Assembly: GCA_963513935.1 (NCBI GenBank)
Contig: OY740765.1
Location: forward strand, 123,819,362-123,883,361
Source of the DNA: Aphrophora alni
Lineage: Eukaryota > Arthropoda > Insecta > Hemiptera > Aphrophoridae
DNA length: 64,000 bases
Reading direction: 5' to 3'
Made by a program: the position numbers and the translations under genes. Shown one piece after another: positions 38,272 to 50,300 of the stretch. Each line of letters starts with the position of its first letter. The stretch's first letter is position 1. The notes beneath the pieces are model-generated. The model did no database searches. It saw only the letters and a list, made by a program, of their open reading frames with translations, and had not been told where the DNA came from.

Positions 38272-38293
38272 TCAAAGAGAACCCTCCGTTACT
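38272..38293 (-). CDS. Candidate terminal coding exon 7
   Basis: A strong acceptor (TTTTTTTCTCTTCCAG) precedes AGTAACGGAGGGTTCTCTTTGA. Entered with two bases from exon 6 it reads I-V-T-E-G-S-L-stop, after which 3' untranslated sequence would follow. Short, so this rests mainly on the acceptor and the phase match. Confidence 0.4.
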
Positions 38294-41200
38294 CTGGAAG
38301 AGAAAAAAAGCAAAGAAAAACACACGGCTCCTCTAAAAGGCATAGCCCACTTTGGGGATACCCACGCGAACATTTTGCGAAATAAAATATGACAGCAGTA
38401 AGAAAAAATTAACCTAACAATATAATATATAGCTCCTAAAACAAAAATTATAATTTACAAAGAGTTTTCTTTAATTTTCCACAAAAAATATCGGCGAGCA
38501 TTCTACACAAATATTAACAATATACATTTACATGTTCTTACTTATTAAGAGAGAAAAAAAAGTAAAAAGCCAAATCATTAAAAAATTGACAAATAATCTA
38601 AACCATCTGTAAGAGCAATAATACATAAGGGTCATATACTACATCCATTAAACAAGTGTCCAACCTCCTCCTGTTCAAAGAACTAATTTCTCAATTTTCA
38701 CAAAAAAAAAGAAATTGAATTTTCACATTTGATGTGATATTGATATTTGTTCAATATTGTTGTCCATGTTAAAAGAATTTTAAGATGAGGTGCATTTAGA
38801 TATATATTTTTTAAATTTCATTTTAGCCACCTTCTCTTTATTAATATTTCACCTTGGGCTATGTACCCAAATAGAATATTGCTGACCAAGTGAACAATGT
38901 CTATAATTTTATTCTATACATGTTTTGCCCGATGTTTCTCAAAATCCCAATTACTTTATTCATCACTTCAAAATTTAAAGTTTAGAAGACTTTTGGGACA
39001 TCTGTCATATGTTATACAATATGTTAATTTATAAAATGTTTAACTCATAGAGAACCAGAAGAAGTATTTATATGTTGTTTGCAGTGATTTTATGATGTCA
39101 ATATGAAGACTATAATACGACATACAACCACTCACCCACTCTAATATAGGTGAGGGGGAATTTTCAAATGGAAAAAGGTGGTTGAGTGATACCTCATTAA
39201 AGATCTATTAAAAAGAAGCAAATTGATATAAAAGAAAATGATGGTTCTATGGTGTATGATGAAATTAATATCTTTTTAATTTTGTCGACTGCTTTCTTGA
39301 ATTGTGAACTCAGATTAGGCTAAAAATATTTGTTCTATTAAATTTTGTTTTTAATAGCCCTTTATAATTTGAGCTTCCTTCCTGTACAGAAACGTTATAA
39401 AACTTGGGGGGGGGAGGGGGGAGTGACATATTTTAAATTAGCATGGTTTCCTACTATGTAATTTAAAAAGGATAGTTTGTTTTTTAAATATTTCAGTTTA
39501 CATTATGTTGTTATATGTAAATTTGCAGCAGAAGTTAAATATATTTTATAGTCCTTATTTCTGTTCCCTGTGTTATTTAACAGTAAAGAGATTAACCTTA
39601 AAATCATATATTATAAGATTCTGTAACATAATGTTTCTTCACTAACCTCTCAACAAAATGGGAAATATATGAAAATAGCATTTACAAGTGACGGCATTCC
39701 AAAATAATTGATCTTGTTTAAAGTGTGTGTTTTAACTTGAGCAATATGTGTAACTTTTAACTTGAGCAATATGTGTGTTTTAACTTGAGCAATTTTATAT
39801 AAATTATTTATGTCTTGATTACAAACGTTCATCAATTTATTGTATATTTCCATATAAAATTATATGTAGTCAAAAAAATTTAGGATTAAGCAACTTAGTT
39901 TTAACTCTAAGTTGCTTAATCCTAAATTTTTTTGACTAGATATAATTTTATATGGAAATATACAATAAATTGATGAACGTTTGTAATCAAGACATATAAA
40001 TTTATATAAAATTTATATAAAATATCTTACTTACATGACGTGGTTATTCTGAGGAATTTTCGTCATCACCATTTCCATTAATTTCTTCATTGGAGTGGGG
40101 GGGCGACTCTAATTTAAAAAAAAAATATTAAACAATAATAGAACATGTAAAATCATACAAAAATTTGTTAACAGATAATTTTAAAATAATATTAAAATAC
40201 ATAAACCATAATGATACACAATTTTCTTCAGAGCTTAACGTCGCAAATTTCAGCACTTCAGATTTGTTCAATTTGCCATAGGTCTAACAAGTTTAAAAAT
40301 AGAACTTGACAACTATTTGCCAAAAAAGATGAAAAACCCAGGACCAAAAATGTGACCGATAGAGACAAAACATACATATATTAACATACATACTAACATA
40401 TATATTTGTTACTATATGAATACACATTTTTTTATAAAAAGTTTGTTTTATCAGAATAATTTGTGATCAGAGTAGTTCTATTCCATTTTTCAATTTCAAA
40501 GACCTGTTTGTATTAAGATTTATTTTTGAATTAAACCTAATATATGTTATTAGCGAATTACCTGCAAATCACTTTCTATTAGCACGGATTATATTATATT
40601 TACTAAGACAAAGGTCTCACCTGTTTTTAAATGTCGACAATAAATGTATTTAAAAAAATCAAAAATACTTCCCAGTAATTTATTCATGGTAGTTATAATT
40701 ATGATAATTTTTTTATACGACCATTTTGCTGTCATTAAATAACAATGGATATAATTCTTAATTCTTCTGAAAATATACTCGTCTCTTACAAAACAAACTT
40801 CTAGTAATATAAAATTAAGATTTTTATATAGTCTTAGGTTCTTTAGTGAATGTTTAAGTAAGCTAGCAAAAAATCTTTCAAAAGATAGGTATTTTTATAC
40901 AAACTTATTTTTATTAAGATTTATTTGCCCTTTGCAACTATAAAAGTCGTAATCCTGACGATTGGTGGAATAAATAGGATGAAACATGATTACTCGAAAA
41001 ATATTATTTTTACAGCAAATGAATAAGTGATAAATGTTATAATAATACTAAACTAGTATTGACTAGATTTAACTGACAGAATTTATGTGATTACAGTGAC
41101 TTGTATATATCTGAGTATAGAAGCACTTTAACTTGCCTACATGTTTCAAAATTTTCAAAATATTTATCTCGATAATTATATATTCCAAATTTACTTTGAA

Positions 41201-44200
41201 TGCCCAGATATTCAAAAACAGAATTGGAATTAATAAATTATTAAGATAAATACATGTTTATTGAAGAAGATAACTGAGGTGAAATTACAACTTGCGTATA
41301 AAAAAAAGTGCATTAACTAATATTTATACGTTTGTCAGAAACCCGTTTCATATTTAACCTATAAAGATGCAAATAATCTGTATGTATGTACCGTGTTGAG
41401 GCCCATCCGTAACAATTATTTTCAATGTCTAATCATCAAAATAAATTGGAAATGTTTATGTCTATCAGTACAGAAAATTGGTTCTGTTATTGAATGAATG
41501 TTGTATTGGGTATTACCGATTTTCGACTTACTATTACTATCTCTATATGGTTCACGGCAGAGCTACTATTTGCCTTCTGAACTAGATTTCATTCTCCTTC
41601 ATGTTGGGTATATTTACTCTAAAAATTGTAAGAGTAGAAATCTAAATTGCACAATAAACAAACATTGATAACAATGGACATCTAACATCATTCAAACATA
41701 ATATTGATAAGCATATGTCGTTTTCAGACATTGGTAAAAATAAAAAGTATTGTTAGGATTTTGGATTTAAGGTTAAGTTAAATTCAAACTAGGCAGTAAA
41801 AATATTCTAAGTCCCTTCTGTAGACACCAGAACATAGACAATCGTTACCACAGAGTACCAATAGTTAGATAATTGCTTGGAATGCAACCTACTAACGTGT
41901 CACAAATGAGTAATGAGTATTTAAGCATCTGTTAGATAATAAACTAAGTCGATCAATCGACACAGGTATGGACCTAGGCAGAAACTCTACCGGAAGATAA
42001 AACGTTGCCAGGGTAGTGTTGTGTCGAATCATGGGTACTAGTGGAGAGTTAACTTCTACACAGGATCACGGGAGTTCAAATAATAGAAGCTGAGCAAGGC
42101 TCTTGTCTAAACAAATTGAGTAAATGTTTGGATTAATAAATTGTCATAATCACTGGGATGGTAATAGAATAAAGCCATAGAATACTATAACGAAATAGAG
42201 AGCTCCCAAAAGGTCAATGCTCGGCAGGCCATAAATTGTAAAGAGTTGAAAGGGTTGACAGCTAGAAAAACTATTCTAACATTAGTCACAGATCTCGAGA
42301 AGTCAAATAAACCATTCCAAAAGTCAGTGCCTTCAACCGAAAATGTTTGAAATGGACCAATGAAACAAATTGCTTCACTCCAGAATAACGTAAAAGATTT
42401 AAAATTAGCCAATGAAGGAAGAGGATCGGAAGAAAGCATTTTGAAATTAGAACCTATAAATAAGGGTGGAAAGAAAGCACACGAGGTTCATTCTTTTTGG
42501 TTGTTACTGTTTGAAGGAGGGAGTTCCGGAGCAAGTGTTTCTTTAGAAGATCGATTGTGAAAGATTTAGCCGAGATCAAAAGTAAAAATAAAATAGTATT
42601 TGCGTCGTTTATTTTATATAAGTATTAATAGTAATCTCCGAAGAATAGTTTAAAAGATAATCGTCGTTATAAGATTAAAAGTAATCATCGTCATAGAAGT
42701 GTGTGATAAATTGCGTCGTTATAAAAGTGTTTGAATAGGAATATTAATACAAAAAATTAAAGTAATCGTCGTCACGAAAGTGAGTGAGAAATAAGTGAAA
42801 GAAGAAAAGAAGTTCGTCGAAAAGATCAAGGCAAATCGATCCATCTACTGGCAGTCTACACGGGAACCACGTGCACGGAACCAGGAACAACGGAACCAGG
42901 AACATCGGAGCAGCGATAAAACTTCCAAGCGATAAGTAAAAATTAATGGACAATCTGAATTAAATAAACTACCACCAAATTATATTTTATATTTAAATTA
43001 AAGTCACCAAAGAACCTCACGAACCCGTAAAGAGAAATTAAATTAAATTTAAATAATAGTACATTTCAGTTAGCCAGAGCATTTTATAATAATAAATTAA
43101 AAGTAATAAATTTAAAAGTAAAAATATGATGCACTCTTATTTCTTTATTTAGGTTAAAACATGGTAGAATTAGTATTTTATTTTAACTATGTACTTAGAA
43201 TAAGTAGTAGTTTAAGAGGTTAGTATATAAGTAAAAAGTGCATCAGATTGGACAATAATTGATTTTTAATGTAAAAGATTTTAAAACGTAATGTTATGAA
43301 TAATTAAAGAATAACTTAAAATTCTAATTGTGTGAAGTGTAATTTGTTATAATAGGCCTACATATATGTTTTGACATGTTTATGAATGTCAAAATATTGA
43401 TGAACTCGGTAACCGAAATTTCTATTCCTAACAGTGTAAGTAGTATGATGCATTTTTTTCCGAACAATGTTTCGCGAGGTTTAACACATAAGTTCAATTA
43501 AATTTTTCATGATAGGTCTTACAGATTCAAAATACTGGAGAAAAATGTGACTACTAGAGAGAAAACGCATATAAAGATATATATATATTTACAAAAAGGC
43601 TTGTATTGTAATTATGTGCAGTAATGTTTCATCAGATGGCTAGAGTACTTTTTCTTTTTTTAATTTAAAAATTTACCTTCAAGATACATTTTTGTGTACA
43701 AAGATTAGTATTTTTTTTATGAAGAGTAGCAATGATGGAAATATTTTAGACGAATCATCCAGGAAAGTTAGTAGGTGTGTTAATTTTTCGAATTTTCTCA
43801 AAACTAATAATACTGAATTTATGAAAAACATGATAATTTAAGGTTTTTAACTTTTTAAAAATACGCCGAATTATATTAAAGATAAAATTTTAGTTAGTTG
43901 TGTATATAGGTTAAATATAAATTGTATTTTTGCACCAATATAAGTTGAAATATTGATCGAAGTTGTTTAATGAAATTTGTTTTATTATTGTCGCATTTTT
44001 ATTAATTGTTGTTTGATAAGAAATTGGTGTGTAATATTATTAGTTTAATATCAGTTTGAATTGCATATTTTCCAATTGATTTTTAAGTTATATTGTTATG
44101 CTTAGATTGGGGAATAAAAGTATTTGATTCGATAATTACCTCTTAATGTTACTGAAGAACGACACTGCACATGTTGCCAGTCATTGTATTATTTATAAAA

Positions 44201-44304
44201 TAGATGTTAGACCTCATTTGTGAGTCAAACCCATTACTGATACTGCTTTTATGATATTTACCATGCGTTTAAAAGTAAATAATAATAATAATATAATAAT
44301 AATA

Positions 44305-44368
<64 letters not shown>

Positions 44369-47300
44369 TATTATTATATTAAATTTTATTAATTATATAT
44401 TAAACAGTCTGTTTCGGAATATCCAGCCATATATTACAGTAGCGATGGCTAACAGATTATAAATTTCTTGAATTTGCAATAAAATTAAAATAAACCCTTT
44501 AAATATTGTGTACTGTAAATTTAGTACCTTACTGGAGCGCGTCCTAATCTCATACATTTTTAATACAATTATACCATACAATATATGGCTGTAGGTAAAT
44601 TCCCACCCCCAGCCCCCACGCAAAGGTTACTGACTAAGCGCGTGGTATTTGTTAGTTTTGACTGTAGAATGTTAACCACCCCTACCAACACTTCCTGCTT
44701 GCAGATTCTACTGTAATTTGGTCAGTTGGCTATTATGTGTTCAACAATGGACTGAACTGTTGAGGTTAGGTTAGGTTAAGTTAGGTTAGGGGTTTACTTT
44801 GTGGTAGAATATTATTTTCTCAATAACATTTATTTGGTTTGTTTAAATAAATGTTATGTTTAGCGTGTCGTTAAAAATTAATAACAGCTTAAGTATAAAT
44901 ATAATTCATATAAAATTTTACTTAACAAATATAATTAACTAAGCATTGATAACATAAATAATTATATACAACTGAAGAATATTCCATCAACTTGAGTTGA
45001 TCAAATAGAGAAAGGTCTACATTTAAATACAGTAAATTAAAAGGAACATGTGTAGGAAATGTGGATATTTGAGTTTGATATTAGTTTTACAAAACCTAGA
45101 AGGACTGGTAAATGTTTGTTTCCATGACTTTTTCACTGCATTGACCTCCGCTTGCAGTCCCTGTTAAGGGATAGCTGGAGGTACCAAGTCGTGTTTATCT
45201 CTTAGGCGCGGGGGCTAGGGCGGGGGGAATTTACCTATGGCAGTTGTATATAGGCCCATATACAATAAACGTACACAATGAATAATAATTAGAATACAGA
45301 GACAAAAATAGTTAATAAACAGAAACTTATAAAGATATCTATTGAAGAAGTACAATGTGTTATAAATAGCGATCAAGTCACATATATCATTAATCGAAAA
45401 CACGAATAAATATTTTTTGTAACCTATTTAGAAGAAGAAAAAAAAGATAAATATAAATGCCGAAGTATTTTAACTATCTCGGTAAAGTCTTTTAAATTTT
45501 CCGTATTGAAAAGGAGATTGGAAACTATTGAAAAGCGGCTAGACTCCAACGATAGGAAGGTTGATGGGGTAGCCACAAACCTCGCAGATATTATTAGGTA
45601 CTTTAGCTATGAATAAAACTCTCAGAATAGCAACCTGGAACGCAAATGGTCTAATGCAGCACATTCAAGAACTAGAAATATTTCTTAACACCGAAAAAAT
45701 AGATATATGTTTAATATCCGAAAGCCACTTCACAAAAACATCATATGTCAAGATACGTGGCTATTGTTGTTATTCTGCTATCCACCCTGCAGAAAGAGCT
45801 AGAGGAGGAGCTGTATTAATTATTAAAGATAATCTTCAGCACTATGAGGTTATAAGGATTGAAGAAGAATTCTTCCAGGTAATTGTTGTCAGGACTCAAA
45901 CAAACAAATTCAAAGAATATAATGTTGGTGCTATCTACTGTCCTCCAAAATATATTATAATACGAGAAGTGTTCAAGCAGATGTTTGAAACTCTAGGAAG
46001 AAGTTTCATTCTCGGGGGAGACTTTAATGCAAAGCATACATATTGGGGGTCAAGATTAATTAACCCAAAAGGGAAAGAACTGTGTGCAGCAGGATCAGCT
46101 CTAGGATGTGGTTTCCACTCCGGGGGTAGACCCACTTACTGGCCGGCGGACAGAAGTAAGATACCGGATATTATAGATTTTTACATAACCAAAGGAATAT
46201 CAGAAACATACATTCACGTCGAAAACAACGAAAGCCTCTCGTCGGACCACTCTCCAGTTATATTGACAATTAGTGAACTCGTAATATCAAACAAGGTAAC
46301 AACCCCAAAACTAACAAATGCTAAAACGGACTGGACTCTTTTTGGCGTCCTGGTGGAGGAATATATAAATGTTAATGTGCCCATCAAAAATCTAGTACAA
46401 TTGGAAGAAGAGCTTGATATGTTTAGTGAAGTCTTACAACGTGCTGCGTGGGAGAGTACACCTATAGGAATAGGAGGACGCCAACGGAATAGAGAAATCA
46501 ACTATCCAGTTGAACTAAGAGAGTTAATTAAGTACAAAAGGAAGACAAGAAAAGACTGGCAAAAGAGTCTGGACCCAGAGATAAAAATAACACTAAATAA
46601 ATTGTGTAACAAAATAAAATCCTATATTAAAGAACTCAAGAATGAATCAGTCAATAGATTCTTAGAAAATCTTTCCACTCAAAAAAATGGTGAGCATTTC
46701 CTCTGGAAGGGAACAAAAGGGTTAAAAGACCCATAATTCAAGTTCCTCCAATCAAAAATGAAGATGGTACATGGGCTAGAAGTGCACAGCAAAAAGCAAA
46801 CCTCTTCGCGGAATATCTAGAGGAAACGTTTCAACCCCTACCAAGACAAACTTCTGAAGAAAGCATTCCTCCAATAGGAAAACTGGATGATGTAGACATA
46901 ACTCCAGTGACTCTCCAGGAATTAAAAAAGGAAATTAAAACTAACTTAAATGCAAAGAAGGCCCCAGGGTTTGACTTGATCTCTGGCCAAATAGTTAAAG
47001 CCTTACCAGAGAAGGGTGTTAGGAAATTGCTCTATACAATCAACGCATGTTTAAGGATCGGGTATGTTCCTCTTCAGTGGAAGGTGGGTGAAGTAATTAT
47101 GGATACTAAAACCCGACAAACAACCTAATGACAAGAAATCGTATAGACCTATATCGCTACTACCAATAATCTCTAAATTATTCGAGAAGCTATTGTTAAA
47201 GAGGCTGATGCCAATCATTGAGGATAGAAAGCTTATCCCCGACCATCAGTTTGGTTTCAGGCGAGGCTATTCTACAGTAGACCAAGTCCATAGGATCACG

Positions 47301-50300
47301 AGTGTAGTGGAGAATGCGCTTGAGAAAAAGAAAACATGTGCAAGTGTTTTCTTGGATGTGGCAAATGCCTTTGACAGAGTTTGGCTTGAGGGACTGATGT
47401 GGAAACTACAAAGAGATTTACCAAGGCAATACTACACAATACTGAAGTCGTACTTAACTGATAGACACTTTCGAGTGAAGTACGAAGGTGAATACTCTGG
47501 ACTGAAGAGAAATTCGGCAGGGGTTCCACAGGGCAGTGTGTTGGGCCCAGTCCTATACCTGTTGTACACAAGGGATCTTCCTTCACCAGAAGAATCAATA
47601 ATTGGTACATTTGCAGATGATACTGCGATTCTAGCAACCGATAAAATACCTGAGGAAGCAGTAACAAAGCTCCAGAGGGCCACCGATGAGGTGTGTAAAT
47701 GGACCAAAAAATGGCGAATTGGTCTTAACGAAGCAAAGTCAGTCAATGTTAACTTCACAAACAGCAAGTCCAATCATCGGGTCCCAATTATAATAAATTC
47801 TGTTCCAGTTCCCTATGCTAATTCGGCTAAGTACCTGGGAATGACACTGGATGTAAAACTCAAATGGAAAGAGCATGTCAAAAAGAAAAAACAAGAACTA
47901 AACGAAGTTCAGGAAAATGTATTGGCTGCTTGGAAGACAATCACAACTGTCAATACACAACAAGCTATTGATTTATAAGCAGGTCTTAAGACCAGTGTGG
48001 ATCTACGGAATTCAGCTATGGGGCTGCACTAGAAAGACAAATGTAAATATCATCCAAGTGTTTCAAAATAAAGTGCTTAGATGTATAGTGGATGCACCCT
48101 GGTACATCAGGAACGATAATTTGCATAGGGACCTGCAGATAGACATAGTCAGTGATGAAATAAAAAATAGGCAAGGAAGCATAAACAACGCATCATTCAA
48201 CATGAACACCATGAGATACAGGGACTGTTGGATGTCACTCGGGTGGAGAGAAGACTGAAGAGGACCAAGCCTACAGATCTGATGAACTAAAGTGATAGGG
48301 AATAACCATTGGGTCATATCCCTTACAAGTGTAAAAAGTATGAATTGTAAATTGCTAGATGGGTACTCAGTTGTAATATTAAATAAAAAAAAAAAAAAAA
48401 AAAAAAAATTGAAAAGTCAAGTTTGAAGTTTGTTTTGAAAGTGTTTAAACTTAATATACCGTGCTACCTAGTCTGGAAGCAGAATAGAACATTTTGGTCT
48501 CAAAAATACGAAAAAATTTGGCAAATAATTATTATAACTTTAGATCTAATAAACGGTCAATGTACAGAAGCTTTAGTTTGCGATAAAGCTTATCAGTTGT
48601 TTTGTACCCACTTGATGTAGAAAACATTTTTAACACCTTACAGAAATACAAATGTTAAAAAGGAAAAATTTCACATGTTACGAAAATTGCTCAGTGATTC
48701 AGTTTTCGTAAGCAAAAACACATCGCTCAACTTTGCGAAGTTATGTACATTAGATCTGATGTAATAAATTATAGTGAAGTTAAAGCAGTCATGTAGTTTC
48801 TTGTGAGAAATGTGAAAGTGTGATCATAAATAAATTTAAGACAAAAAAAATTGCAGTCGGCCCTCTCTGTGATCCCTGATGATTTTATGAGAAAAGTGAA
48901 CACAACAATTCGTAAAAATCGTCGCTTCGCATTGTCTAATATTTCACATTAGATAATTTTCCATACGTGATAGAAAAACTAGATTTCAAAATTTTTACAG
49001 AATAGTTCGGCCAAAGTACAAGCTGACCTAAAGCGATATTGAAAGGAAAGATATATATTTTATGGCCACATTATAGCGGGAGATGAGACTCGAACAAACG
49101 TTGAACCACATACACAATCGGTGTAACGACTGTACACATTATCTCTGAAGTTAATAAAATTTACATTTTAATATTGATCTGGTTCTTCATGGCATTTATT
49201 ATATTTACCGAATATAAATTTTGATTGTAATAAAAATTTATATAAAATGTGCTAATGATATTGAACTTAAAAAAGAAGAATTATTTAAAAATAAAATGAT
49301 ACACTTAAACAAACAACAACAGCCTCTTATTATATCCAGACCACTTTTAAGTTAAACATATTTTGCTTGAATTAATTCGTTTCAAATTGACAGTTCTCGA
49401 GAAAAGAGTAATAAAATAATTAAATAATTGTTAACTGATGTATTTATAACTTTCTTACGATAAGAATACTGTAGGAGTATTACCGATTTTCATAGGTGAA
49501 CATAAGAACATACCTTCACCTTTACTTTTATCATCAAGGTTCCATCACTTCCTACATCACTTTGTTCTTTGTCCCTGTCATCCCTATGTTTATCTTTCCC
49601 CCTTGAACTCGAATTTTTTCCTTTTTGGTTTATTGTCTCAATACATTCATCACTAAAATATATTTTATTTTGTTTAAATATATTTAAACAATAAATGAAC
49701 TGCATACAGCATCTTTTTTTTTTACCACTTACGTCTTTTTCAATTTGTCATAGTGGGTGTAACTGGGATTAAATACTAAAATATACCCCTGTTGAAATAT
49801 TGAAAATTACAATTTATTAAGCAGTTTCATCAAATCTGAAACTGTATTTATCCTGAGGTCAATGTAGTTTTATTTGATCTAGATTCATAAATATTAATCA
49901 TTCGTAGATTATTTTTATTGGAATTTAAAAATAAACTAAAATTTATTGTTAATAAATACCACATAACATCCTGTTATGGAATTATTATATTAGTACTAAC
50001 AACATTAATCTACAGTTGTTGATAGGGTAAATACCATCGAGGAATTTTGGAGGTCTTCAGTCACAGGAAGTTAATAAGGGTATTTTACTTTAGGAATTAT
50101 ATGCCTAATTAGGATGATTTTTCTATGATATTGGCGTTCTGATGAGTTTAATGGTTTGTCTAGAACAAGTCTGGAGTTCGGGTGTGTTGTCTGGTCTCCA
50201 TCGACGAAATATTATGTTAATTTAATTATCAAAGTGCAAACGTTGATTTTATGTGTTGTATTTTAGTGATTAGATACAGGACGCTAAAGAGGATATTTTA

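Larger units (their letters stand above)
40115..44580. other. Intron sequence with unexplained repeats
   Basis: Presumed intron between exons 5b and 6. At 41750-41963 a stretch starting TGTTAGGATTTTGG with TTTAAGCATCTGTTAGATAA and AATAAACT resembles a solo LTR, but no partner copy was found. At 42180-42570 both strands hold open frames without known domains. A strong isolated donor (ACAG|GTGAGA, minus, 40616) has no good matching acceptor. Confidence 0.35.
45514..48407 (+). mobile_element. Jockey-type LINE, 5' truncated, with poly(A) tail
   Basis: The element has the last codons of ORF1, a full endonuclease, a reverse transcriptase with three frameshifts and a 24-bp A tail (48385-48408). ATTGAAAAG after the tail (48408-48416) matches both 45505-45513 and 45527-45535, so one of these is the target duplication; the 5' end is therefore 45514 or 45536. 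It lies antisense in an intron of the minus-strand gene. No RNase H is present, as in Jockey. Confidence 0.88.

Noticed and set aside
40560..40670. Minus-strand exon ending at the strong donor ACAG|GTGAGA (40616)
   Set aside because: The only open version needs a poor acceptor without a pyrimidine tract and gives an unlikely peptide (phase 2 to 1) that does not fit the chain.
48470..48500. 31-nt minus-strand segment with phase 0 to 1 that would put exon 6 in its acidic frame
   Set aside because: Too short, with a weak donor (CTAG|GTAGCA); such matches are expected by chance.
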